From Cunninghamia lanceolata (lineage: Eukaryota; Streptophyta; Pinopsida; Cupressales; Cupressaceae), in contig BSBN01000888.1 of the NCBI GenBank assembly GCA_027924645.1, forward strand, positions 16,809,001-16,873,000: a stretch of 64,000 nt of DNA. Reading direction: 5' to 3'. Below, piece by piece: positions 35,891 through 46,720 of this stretch (the first letter of the stretch is position 1; each line of letters starts with the position of its first letter). The notes below the pieces were generated by a model, which ran no database searches, was not told where the DNA came from, and saw only the letters and a list, made by a program, of their open reading frames with translations. The translations under genes and the position numbers were made by a program.

Positions 35891-37308
35891 CTGCTCCTGA
35901 TGCGACCAAACTGATAGTTCCAATGCATCCGGATGGGTTCATTTAGGCTAGGCAAGTTTTTTTTTTCACCCAAACATGTCGAAACAGTCTGAGCTACATT
36001 GTGCCGACGATATCCCTGAAGAGTCTAAAGTGTAAAAAGGTAGCAATCTTTGACGAGATGTTACTCAAAAACTGTGTCACTTAAAAACATTTCATCTACG
36101 GAAACATGATCATGTAGAGTGCCTCTACAATAACCTCTCTCAGTTTTTTATATCTCTGAGGCATTTGCCCATGGTGAAAGGTTTTCTACTGCCCCAAAAA
36201 TCATCAGAAGGAGGCAATGTAAAGTTGCAAAGGGTTGTAACTTTCATCTTGCTCCTGATGCAACCAAACTGACTATTCCAACACATCTAGATGGGTACAT
36301 TTACGCTAGGCATGGTCCTATTTTCACCCAAACATGTCGAAATAGTCTGAGCTACATTGTGCCGACGATATCCCTGAAGAGTCCAAAGTGAAAAAAGGTA
36401 GCAATCTTTGACAAGATGTTAATCAAAAATCATGTCACTTATAAACATTCCTTCTAAGGCAATACGATCACGTAGAGTGCCTCTACAATAACCTCTCTCA
36501 ATTTTTTTTATTTCTGAGGCATTTGCCCATGGTGAAAGGTTTTCTGCTGCCCCAAAAATTGTTAGAAGGAGGTAGTGTAAAGTTACAAAGGGGTGTAACT
36601 TTCGTCCTGCTCATAATGCGACCAAACTGACTATTCCAACGCATCCAGATGGGTACATTTACGCTAGGGATGGTCCTATTTTTCACCCAAACATGTCAAA
36701 ATAGTCTGAGCTACATTGTGCCGATGATATCCCTGAAGAGTCCAAAGTGCAAAAAGGTAGAAATCTTTGACAAGATGTTACTTGAAAATTATGTCACTTA
36801 AAAACATTCCATCTAAGGAAACGTGATCACATAGAGTGCCTCTACAATAACCTCTCTCAGTTTTTATATCTCTGAGGCATTTTCCCGTGGTGAAAGGTTT
36901 TCTACTGCCCCAAATATCGCCAGAAGGAGACAATGTAAAGTTGCAAAGGGGTGTAACTTTCATCTTGCTCCTGATGCAACCAAACTGACTGTTCCAACGC
37001 ATCTTGATGGGTACATTTACGCTAGGCATGGTCCTATTTTTTACCCAAACATGTCAAAACAGTCCAAGCTACATTGTACCGATGATATCCTTGAAGAGTC
37101 CAAAGTGCAAGAAGGCAGCAATCTTTGACGAGATGTTACTCAAAAACTGTGTCACTTAGAAATATTTTGTCTGAGGCAACGTGATCACATAGAGTGCCTC
37201 TACAATAACCTCTCTCAATTTTGTATATCTCTAAGGTGTTTGCCTGTGGTGAAAGGTTTTTTGTTGCCCCAAAAATTGTTAGAAGGAGGCAGTGTAAAAT
37301 TACAAAGC
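35891..37308. repeat. Four tandem 358-bp repeats
   Basis: The anchor CTGCTCCTGATGCGACCAAA recurs at 35891, 36249, 36607 and 36965: a period of exactly 358 bp three times. Each unit has CAAACATGTC, GAGCTACATTGTGCCGA, GAGTGCCTCTACAATAACC and GGTGAAAGGTTTTC blocks. Units differ by scattered substitutions. No coding capacity; the short open frames are broken in other units. Confidence 0.9.
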
Positions 37309-39400
37309 ATTGCTAAGAAATCCTCAATACTCAAGCACTCCAATGAACTGAAGCAACTTCTTCTTAGGCGCAAATGTAAGGGTACACAAGGGGAAAATGG
37401 CACCTAGATGACTTAGTGTATTTCTATGACTTCATTCACATGTTTAAATGTTTGAGAAACTCTCCTTTACTAAGCGCTTGTCCTCATGTCAATGTTCAGC
37501 TTTATACCTCCTAGGCGCTCAATTAGGTGATGTCATTATATACAACTTACCCTTAGGCACCAATCTAGCTTCTTCAATCCATCACACTTCTAGGTGCTCA
37601 AATTGAGGTCTTGGACTTGTATCTTATTCCTAGGTGCAATGGGATGATCTTCCTAAATCTAGGCACATATATAGGTAAAAAGAAGAGCAAAGGGCACCTA
37701 ACACAAGTTGGTCCATAATTATCACTTTAAATGATTTAAAACAATTGTAATGGCTTAAAGAGGTCAATCTCCATTAAGAGATTCATTCAAAAGGTGTCTT
37801 TCAATGCAATTTCTCCCTTAGGCGCCAGAATGGGTTTGTACTGATGGAGAGTGCGCCTAGATTTAAATGTCTTTATACTTGCAATTTTGCAATTCTAAAT
37901 GATGAGACATGTCTTAGAATGAATTCTATCTTTCAAGCACTCACTCCAAAAGGTCATCTCATGCAATTTCACCCAAGGTGCTCATTGAGGTGTCCTCAGA
38001 GGCTAAAGTGCACCAAACTCAATTGCCTTTATCTTTATCATTTTTGTGCTTTCAACAATTTAAAATGACCTAGAGTGATCCTTTCTCTCAAGGCACTCAC
38101 CTATTGATATGAAATCAAGTTATTTCCCTTAGGCGCAATTTTAGGCTTGTATGGGTGAAAAGTGTGCCTTACATCCTTAGGTGGTTCTTTCTAATTCTCA
38201 ATGATTTCAATCAAATGCCAAGTGTCTAAGGAAGCTTTTGTCTTGAGATGATTAAATTTTGAGGTTCAAATCCCTTCCTCAATCAAGGTACAATTTGAGG
38301 GTTGTATAGATGAAATTTGACTTCAACTTGGGCGCTCATTTGAGTTGGGAGGAGCTAGAATTTGCGCCTAGATTGGAGATAGATATTTTGGCTCATTTGA
38401 TGATGGTCTCAAGACTCTCTACCAAGGTGCATTTTGATGATGTTCTTATTTAAACTCTTATGAAGACTATCTCATCTCTAAGTACTCATCCTCATGATTT
38501 TCATGCACTTAGACTTCAACGCACCAAAACTAGTAGGAAAATTCACAATGAGCGCCTTTACTTTGGAAGAATTTCTTATTGATCATTAGGCACACTTTGG
38601 AGTTGATATGTACTTCCTTTACTTCCATGTACTCAATTCATCATAATTATTGTCAAAGACTTCTCCAAGTTGATTGATAACATGCTTCTTGATGTTAAGA
38701 TCCTTCATTCACTCCTTCTTAGATCTAGGCACTCATGATGGTGGGTGCCTAAGGTTCAAGATAGGTTCTTTCCACTCATCTTAACTTTCAATCATTGTAG
38801 TTAATCTCAAAAGACATCATCCAAAATGAGAAACCTCCAAGACTTTTTATAGTAAGTTGATTTCCTCCAAGATGCCAATACAAGGTTCTTTTGAAGGCAA
38901 AAGGTGCCTAGGCTTATGGGGCTCAATTTGATGTATTTATTGAAAGCTCAAGGTGAATTGACGCTTATTGAAAATGCCACTTAGTCCTTCATTTGCATTA
39001 TAGGCGCCATTTCCTATTGACTTATATGCTCCTCCTCATGCTAGGGCACCATAATGAAGTGGTTTAGACAATAGGTGCACTTCACTTACTAGAGGCTTGC
39101 TCTCCTTCCACCTTAGGCACACTTTTATGGTGGAACAAGTGTCAATGGGCACCTTGTCTTAAATGAATGCTCTCTCCAAGTTGGGCACCCTTTTGAGGCT
39201 TTATGAGTTGCAAATTGTGCCTTAACCCTTCATGCTTGTTGCTCAATGTTTGAATGTTTAAGAAAGTCTCCTTTAGGTGCTCATCTTAATGACTTTTTCT
39301 CAAGGTGCAATCATCCTAATGACTTGGATATTCATCCTAGTGTTTCAGGATATCAGGCTACCAAACTTAGTCATTTTTAGGATCTCAAACATAAAGAATA
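37309..39400. repeat. Region of dispersed TAGGCGC words
   Basis: About 2 kb in which words of the form TTAGGCGCTCA, TAGGTGCTC or TAGGCGCCA recur every 30-100 bases (for example near 37500, 37520, 37590, 37650, 37820, 38125, 38330, 39000, 39280). The words also occur at 35290-35760 before the 358-bp units. No gene seen. It looks like a decayed short-word satellite, function unknown. Confidence 0.65.
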
Positions 39401-39689
39401 ACATGATGATTCATTTTTTTGTATTGCATATAGTTGACATTGTATGCTACTCATAAAAAATATTAATATTTTTTGTTCAACATGATGATTCTTTTTTTTT
39501 TTAAATACAACTTTTATCTTTTAGTTCCAAAATGAGGTTTAGGTGATACTTGAATAACAATAGCTAGCTTATTGGATCAACAAACATCCTATGTAATACA
39601 ATTAGACTTTAAATATTTGAAGTAGCCATCTGCAAATATCCATTCAAATGTGGATTTATAATGCAAGTATGGATGCCATCAATAAAAAA

Positions 39690-39877
39690 GATTTATATTA
39701 ACCAAATATCCATATAGGCATACATCAATATCTGTCGATATAAGTATAACATATATACAAAATAGCCAGATAGGCTTACAAGAATGCCATAGAGGCATAC
39801 AATGTCAACTATATACAATACAAAATATATGTCCACAAATGCCATATAGGCATACAACAAAGGAACACAATAAAAAG
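39690..39877. repeat. Short tandem words GCCATATAGGCATACAA
   Basis: The words CATATAGGCATACA, CCAGATAGGCTTACAAGAATGCC and GCCATATAGGCATACAACA repeat about every 50-60 bases, just beyond the stop codon of the minus-strand gene, so they would lie in its 3' region. Confidence 0.65.
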
Positions 39878-41950
39878 TCATTCCCCTCTAGCTGGTGAAG
39901 AGAATAGATCACGAGCAACCTTTGATCTTCTAGGGGATGGAGATGTGCATGTAGGTGGTCTACTACGAACTTGAAGGCTGCTCCTCCTATTTAGTTCTTC
40001 CTGCATCTTTAGTTGTTACAATAAAAAGTATAGACATTAATATATAGAAATTACATGTTATAAAAAATGAAACATTTAACAATATAATCACTTACCTCTA
40101 CCATATAATCTATCTCCTCACTTGCCTCAGTAGCAGGAATAGGCTGTGGTGATGTCATGTCCTATAGAAACCATCTAGATAGAAATTATACTTCAAATCA
40201 ATAATCTTTTGATTTCTCAAAAATAGACAACTATAACAATGAATGTAAATTGAAATTTACTAATCTGCCTCATACCCCTATTAATTCCATGGAGATATGA
40301 ATCGCAGAGGCCACACCATGCTCCATTGCCCTATGAACATGGGGAGGTGTCTCCGTAGCCTGCATCATCTGGAAATAAAACAACATTATTCAATTACAAA
40401 AACTATAATAGTGATGCAAATCATGGCTCCTAACATACACACACGTTCATCTAAACATGGAAGTACACACAATAAAGCACACAAGTCACATACAAAAATC
40501 TAGTAAGTAAAATTCATTCATTAAACTATTTATTTTATTACCTTTGTAAAGCTTTGAAGTCCACCACCACTGGTAGGTGTTTCTGTGAAATGTACAATAT
40601 TAACCTATTCAACATCTAAAATCATATATTAGAATACCATTCATATAATGATGCTATTCTCATGTAATATTTATAATTGTTTACTAGTTACATACCCCGA
40701 CAGTAGATGATCTAGTGTAAAATGTAGGTGGAGAACCACTGAAAACTGCATCGACGCTATGACCCTGAAATTTCATTAAAATCATCAATTTAAATTAGTT
40801 AATCTTGCATTTCAAAAATAAAATTTAATAAATTAAATTCAATAAACTTGCTAATATTTACCTAAGTATTAAGGCTGAAAGTCTCACTCAGGAGGGTATC
40901 TGTCATCACCATCTGCTCAGCTACAGATGTAGCCTGTGCACCTGCGTCCTAACTATCCATGGGGTCATAACCACAGGCTATCCCACAAGCCTGACAAGCA
41001 TGGGGTGGGACCCTACTCCTCGCACTATCTCCCAAACCACTCTGTGCTACAGGACTAGTATGCTCTATGATGCTCTAGGTCAAGGCACTAATGGACTGAA
41101 GTGTATCGACCTCAACACTCTCCTTCACAATGGAAGGGATAGAAACATGCTCATGGGCTTGTCTGCTGATTACTCATTTCACTACCCACTGTGGGTCAAG
41201 AAGTGCCCCTGGTCTATCTTGTGCTGACCCCCCACCTCTACCCTGGAAGTCTTGCATATCAAAATAGTTTGGCACTTTATTGAGGACAAACTTGCAGTAG
41301 ATTTTCCTGAAAAAGTATTGCGGGACCTCATTATTATTGTATGGAGGATGGTCAAAAACCATCCACCACCGCTACCCAAAATTGTCCCTTATCGCTTGGT
41401 TGTTGCACCGATGGATAGGGAACTTCTTGTATGTAATGGGTGGAGGTTGATTTGTTTGTGGGTTTGTGAAAATCAAACACAAGTCTAATTTTGTGATTTG
41501 TAATTTTTTCACATCTTGGTATGATAGCTTGTTTGCATAATAATCTCTAAACTCTCTCCTCTTATCCGTCCAACTAGTTATTTGCTTGCTAATTGAATCT
41601 ACATTTGATAACATAGATTCAAGAGATTCAACAAGTGTGGACCTATGAAAGGTTGAAGTGGACGGATCTTTCAACCTTACAATTATATCTTCAATTTCTT
41701 TTTTGTTGTTTTCAATTTGCCCCATTATATTTTCTTGTGTTCCAGGGGCATGTCAAGGAATGGATGGAGGAGGTTGTTGTTCTGCAGGATTTTGTGGAGG
41801 AGGAGGAGGAGGAGGAGGTGCATTAACATTTTCTGACAATTAACAAAATTTACATCAAAAATCAACTCAAATCTAGCTATTTAGAAACAAATTCAAACAA
41901 AAAAATAAATAAAACTCACTCCTTTGGCATGCTCAACGTCATGGAGGCAT
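39878..41950 (-). pseudogene. Seven-exon gene of the transposon, function unknown
   Basis: Minus-strand exons: 41950-41920, 41832-40862, 40764-40696, 40604-40542, 40368-40276, 40161-40096 and 40006-39878. All introns have GT-AG ends (first: GTGAG...GTCAG; others e.g. GTATGT...TAG, GTAAGT...AAAG). Phases agree: exons 1+2 total 1002 nt, and exons 3-6 are 69, 63, 93 and 66 nt, all multiples of three. The product would be 473 residues. It opens with ATG CCT CCA and basic codons, then a Pro run, a helical part (ESLESMLSNVDSISKQITSW), an aromatic-rich part (EVPQYFFRKIYCKFVLNKVP), a Cys patch (HACQACGIACGYDP), and a basic C-terminus (SPSPRRSKVARDLFSSPARG). Eight nonsense codons lie in exons 1-2, none in 3-7. 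I do not recognise a domain. A partner protein for transposition is plausible but inferred. Confidence 0.78.
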
Positions 41951-41994
41951 TTTGGCGATGAATTGCAAAGATTTTTGTGTTGAATTGAGATCTC

Positions 41995-42012
41995 CAAAAT
42001 GCGAGCGCACTT
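41995..42012 (-). promoter_or_regulatory. Single arm of the palindrome motif, upstream of the minus-strand gene
   Basis: The minus strand reads GAAGTGCGCTCGCATTTTG, close to CGCGCTCGCGTTTTGTC in palindrome 3. It lies 45-60 bp ahead of the start codon of the seven-exon gene, with the opposite orientation to the arm at 42094. Confidence 0.5.
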
Positions 42013-42041
42013 CCTAGGGTTTGCAGGCCACGGGTATATAA
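42013..42041 (-). promoter_or_regulatory. Core promoter candidate of the seven-exon gene
   Basis: On the minus strand a TATA box (CTTATATACC, 42035-42041) is followed 11-22 bases downstream by AAACCCTAG, which resembles the plant telo-box. The start codon is 85 bp downstream of the TATA box. Confidence 0.6.
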
Positions 42042-42093
42042 GAGGAAAAAGAAAAGAAATGAAGTGAAGTGCTTTTTTTTATTTATAGGAAGT

Positions 42094-42113
42094 AATAACG
42101 TGCTCGCGTTATG
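42094..42113 (+). promoter_or_regulatory. Single arm of the palindrome motif near the right end
   Basis: AATAACGTGCTCGCGTTATG, matching one arm of palindromes 1-3. It lies 60 bp inside the right end of the transposon, a usual place for a transposase-binding site (inferred). Confidence 0.55.
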
Positions 42114-42136
42114 TATTATTTTTTTTTCAAAACAAT

Positions 42137-42175
42137 GTGGCCACTTTTTGGCCCCCCATCTTTTTGCACTTACCC
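42137..42175 (-). repeat. Right terminal inverted repeat
   Basis: Its complement reads GGGTAAGTGCAAAAAGATGG then GGGGCCAAAAAGTGGCCAC. It is followed by ATTG (42176-42179), the right copy of the target duplication. Confidence 0.88.
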
Positions 42176-42179
42176 ATTG

Positions 42180-42870
42180 ATTTGATTCATAATTCTAACC
42201 GTAATTCTATTCATAAATTTAATTTTAACACTGATATGAACCCTAACCCTAACCCTAATTGTAGCCCTAACCTCTAATTTAAATCAAAATTGTAACTATA
42301 ACCCTAACCCTAACATTAATTCTGATAGTAATTCTAACCCTAGAACCCTAATTCTACCCCTAGATCTACTTAACCTTAATTCTATTCATAATTCTAACCC
42401 TCACCATAAACTTGATTCTAACACTGATTTGATTCATAATTCTAACCCTAATTCTATTCATAAATTTAATTCTAACACTGATCTGAACCCTATCCTTAAC
42501 CCTGACCTTAGTTCTATCCCTAACCCTAATTCTGACCCTAACCCTAACCCTACTTTTGACCCCGATTCTCATTCTAATTCTCACCCTATTTTTAACTGTA
42601 ATATTAAACATAGCTCTAATTTAAACCCTAATCTTAACCTTAACTCTAACCCTAATGGTGACCATAATTCAAACCCTAACCCTAACCTTAATACTAACCT
42701 TAACCCTAATTGTAACTGTAATTCTAACTCTAACCCTAACCCTAACTCTAATTCTAACACTAACCCTAACCTTATTTCTAACTCTAATTTTAGCCTTAAC
42801 CCTAATTTTCAGGCTGACCTTGATTGTAATTCTAATTATCAACCTAACCTTAACCCTTATTATAACTAAA
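42180..42870. repeat. Telomere-like array, continuation after the transposon
   Basis: CCCTAA-type words on the plus strand with the same long unit as 25160-25742: CCCCTAGATCTACTTAACC at 42357 and AATTGTAGCCCTAACCTCTA at about 42256. With the 16.4-kb insertion removed, the spacing from the marker at 25652 to that at 42357 is about 272 bp, near the 245-bp period. Confidence 0.88.
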
Positions 42871-43618
42871 GATTTAATTATAAATAAATCCTATAATTAA
42901 ATACGCTCATATATGGTATTTTAAGATGATAAATAAACCCATTTAATATAATAATTAAATCCATTACATAGAACATAATAAATAAAATCAAAACGTCACT
43001 TACATTAAAATTTAATAAAAACTTTAAACTAAAATAAATCATGGAAATAATAATAATGAAGATTAAAATTAAAGAAATATTTATTTCTAAACTTAATCAT
43101 ATACACTATGAATACAACTTATTAAAGGGCAACAATTAAAATTTAAAAATAATAATAATAAAACATCTTAACTCCCGTAAAAGTCCAAGTTGGCTACATT
43201 TTAGGAGTTAATAAAGCAATTTACTATTACTATTTTAAATTTGCATAAAACATAGCATAAAAAAATTTCTCTGATTTATCTTTTTATTTTCTCTTAATTG
43301 TTTTGGCCAATGTAGGAGAGGATGTACAAATTTCAATCTTCCTCTACTGTTTTTTTTTTTAATATTTTTTCTTTTTGGAGGTTTTGGTTTGCATGGAGAG
43401 AGGATGTACAAATTTCAATCTTCTAATGGTTTTGCTTTTGGGTACTTGATTTTTTTGAATATTTTTGTTTTGCAGGGTTTGGAGGTTTTGGTCTCCATGT
43501 AGTTAAAGACTAGAGAATTAGGGAAATTAATTAATTATATATATATAGTATGGTATGGAGTCTAGATTTATGGAGATCTAGATTTTTAGAAGAAGAGTAA
43601 TAGGGAACATCCATTTTG

Positions 43619-43665
<47 letters not shown>

Positions 43666-44335
43666 TTGCAATGAATATATTAAATCTACTAAATTTGAAA
43701 TAAAACAAATTTTAATAAAATAAATTGTCTTCTTATACTTTGTGTTTAACTATGAACTTTATTTATTCCACAATTTTTGCAAAATTCAATTAATACCATT
43801 TACTCAAATAACTAAATGAAAAAATTAATCAAATTCATAAAATAAAGCACTATAATTTTATCCATAACTTAATCACTCATTTAAGTATGAAAATTAACCA
43901 ATTTTAAAAAAAAAAACTAATAATAATGAAATTGAGACAATGTATCCTAAGAGATTTTATTTAGATTTTATAGATTATTAAAAAAATCATAACTATTATT
44001 AATGAATAAATTAAATTAAAACTACCAAAGATGGATCTAGTTTAAAAAATAATTCTTAAAAAACCACGGTATTTAAGCTACCACAAAATTCTTATGAATT
44101 TATCCGCACAAAATAGAAAAAAAAGGAAAAAAAAGGTGCACTTGCAAAATCCATCTTTCATTTTCTAAAAATCCATCTTTCATTTCCTACTGGTGCTCTT
44201 TTTCTGGCATTTATTTACACAGTAAAATTTTAGTTAATTTTTAATTCCAAACTCTCAAAATAGAGAATGCCACAATAAATATGTCAGTAAAATGTTAAGA
44301 ATAAGAAATATTTTTAATGCCAATTGAAATTGTAG

Positions 44336-44430
44336 GAACGCCTCTGCAGTACGTAGATCACATTATGAATGTAAAAGAAGCCACAGTTGTAAGGGGAAGA
44401 TGTTCCAGGATTTATGAAGACTCACTTAGG
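44336..44430 (+). other. Exon-like stretch, 95 nt
   Basis: Acceptor AATTGTAG before it and donor GTAAGAATT after it. The frame (starts phase 1, ends phase 0) reads TPLQYVDHIMNVKEATVV, then RCSRIYEDSLR, with GC content well above its surroundings. I do not recognise the protein. It could be one exon of a captured host gene. Confidence 0.4.
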
Positions 44431-45085
44431 GTAAGAATTCTCTTTCATTTAGCTTATTTTTTTATCAATAGCAAAATAAATTTTAGATTAAGCATCATTT
44501 TAATATTTCTTTTATTCATTTGCAATGATAACGCAAAGAGCCTTGTTGTTGATATGTCCTTGGTAGACAATCTTCGGGAACCTTAACATTTTAAATCATG
44601 TTTAAATTCTAGGTAAGCATGTGGTGAAATTTTATTATTTCCAAATATTTACTAGAAAACCATCATAACTATGTTTATGAAATGCTTCTTAAGGTAGCCA
44701 ACTTGCATCTATGTTATAGATCCTAATCATGCACAACTATTATGTTTTAATCTTTTGTGTTTGTACACACTGACATAATTTGATTTCAAGTATTTAAAGA
44801 AACTACTTGAACAATACATAGTATAATTTCAAATACATTTGTTTTTAAATTTTCACTAGAAAATATATATTTTAGGAGGAGCAAAGGAGCATCATGTGAT
44901 ACCAAAGTTAGCAAATACTATTGAATTTAATAAAATTTCTATTTTTTATTTTTTTAATTAATTATATAAATTAATAATAATATTTCTTTTTTTAAATTAT
45001 AATGTACATAAGAACAAAACATAACCAACATATATTTAAAATTAAAAAAAGGATTAATGAGATGTATATATAAACCTTTAAAATT

Positions 45086-45893
45086 TATAACTATCATATC
45101 TATCTTTAGAAAATCTATCTAAAATACATCAAGATATATCCTTCTTTTTATTTCCTCAATGTATCAACAAAGTATTTTATAAATTTAAAATTCCAAACTG
45201 ATAATAATTGTAAATGCGTGTAAAAGAAAAATAAACCCACAAGTGAATGAATTTTTTGAATGTTTAAGAATTGGCATGTTAACGGTTCACAAACTTATTT
45301 CAAAAAGACTAATAATGGCTTATTTGGACCTTTTAACTACATAGTATGGAGTGGATTTCTATTGCTGCAAGGACTCCCATTAAAATGTTATAAGTATGGG
45401 GATTATATTTCTTAATTAAAATAATGTAATAAAAACTATGTGGATATATTTATTAAATATTAAGAAAGCGTTAAATGCTCATTTCCTATTAGAATTCAAT
45501 GTCCTACTAAATATAATATTAACTTATAGGTGTTTTACACTCACAGCAAGGGCTGAAACATTTAGATTTGTAAACAAATATATAAAATATTTAAATAAAT
45601 AAATTCATGTAAATAAGATTCATTCGAAAAAAATTCTTGTCCAAATTCTTTTTTGGTTCTTTTTGTGATTTTCTTATTTTCAATTTCTTTTGCTATTTTT
45701 TCCAATTTATTTTTAAGTTTTTAGTTTTTATTTTTTGTTTTTTCAAAAAAAATTTTAGTTTTTATTTTTTATTTTTTCCAATTTCTTTTTTGGTTTTTAT
45801 TTTTTATTTTTTCCAATTTTTTTTCAAATAAATTATGGAAAAAAGATATCCTTTAGATATATTTTTTTAAATATAAATATACTAATACAATAT
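45086..45893. repeat. Degraded, longer relative of the foldback unit
   Basis: Near 45110-45146, AATCTATCTAAAATACATCAAG then ATATCCTTCT resembles the left arm of the foldback unit; near 45840-45892, AAGATATC then TTTAGATATATTTTTTTAAA and ATAAATATACTA resembles the right arm. About 690 bp, partly poly-T, lies between. Ends uncertain. Confidence 0.4.
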
Positions 45894-46280
45894 AAGGATC
45901 ATGAAGTTATGTAGTAATATTTAAAAAAATTATATTCTAATTATAAAATAGCTCTTAAATAAATAAATTAGCTTTTAACAAAATAAAAAAAGAAAAATAA
46001 ATACTATAGATAAAATAAAATTAAAAAATTGTGTATATATATATGTAGTAAATAAAATAATTATAAATAAAATAATATAATCTTTAATTGGTAAATATAT
46101 AGGTGTATAAATAATATTATCATTTATAAAATTTAAATTATAATCATATTCTTATTTAACATTCTATTTAACATTTTATCTATGGGCAAATTGGTTGGAC
46201 TAGACTTGGTATAACTACTAACATAAAATTATTCTTATATATTTATTATATATTAGATCTTAATATTTGAAAGACAACTT

Positions 46281-46720
46281 CCAATCGATAACCCTCACAG
46301 AAATTTTTTTAGATGGGCAGGGTCATGGCTTAAATTTGATGGTCGTATGGCCATATTTGACTATTTTTGCCGTAAAATACAATTAAAATTTTAAAAAGGT
46401 CGTATCACATGACAGAGTAGATTTTAGATAGAACGTCAAAATTTCTATAGAGTTATTCTGATATATGTATTTAGTTTATATATAATTTTTTTAAGTAGAT
46501 AACCGTCATGAAAAATTTGCTTGACAGGCAGGGTCGACCGTGAAACCTAATCACCGAAAATTTTGAGGCACAGGGCACGCTGTACCATCGAGGGTCCGCG
46601 GGACCCGCAGTCACACGACAAAGCGGAGGCGCCATGGATTCTATTGCATTCTTCACAGTGGATGGTTAAATAAAATTGAACCCTGGCGCCACGCAATAAT
46701 TTGACGGTAGTGAGTTTTAG
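46281..46720. repeat. Two diverged direct repeats of about 220 bp
   Basis: GATAACCCTCACAGAAATTT...GGGCAGGGTC at about 46283 and GATAACCGTCATGAAAAATTT...GGCAGGGTCGACC at about 46499; both contain a later TATCACATGACA / AGTCACACGACA block. The second copy is unusually GC-rich for this region and ends in an ATG (46633). Confidence 0.5.

Larger units (their letters stand above)
25747..42175 (+). mobile_element. 16.4-kb DNA transposon with two genes, inserted in the telomere-like array
   Basis: It is bounded by inverted repeats (left 25747-25794, right 42137-42175), an ATTG duplication and a clean repeat-register junction. Inside are, left to right: GC-rich palindromes, two TTTAGGG-like blocks, a transposase gene on the plus strand (32068-35138), four 358-bp tandem repeats, a region rich in TAGGCGC words, and a seven-exon gene on the minus strand (39878-41950). 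The transposase belongs to a DDE-type family marked by F-[AS]-E-N-Y, W-S-[DN]-N-x-A-S-x-F-K-N and G-H-G-K-G-E-H-D-G-A blocks. I cannot name the superfamily; a 4-bp duplication would suit Sola among others. Both genes are dead, so this copy cannot move itself. Confidence 0.85.

Noticed and set aside
35891..37308. CRISPR-like array
   Set aside because: The units are 358 bp long, directly tandem without short repeat-spacer structure, in a eukaryotic genome.
36498..37403. Three similar 60-80 residue frames in the 358-bp repeats
   Set aside because: They are the same repeat read in one frame; the frame is not kept in all four units.
45637..45831. Phe-rich 64-residue frame
   Set aside because: Translation of poly-T low-complexity DNA.
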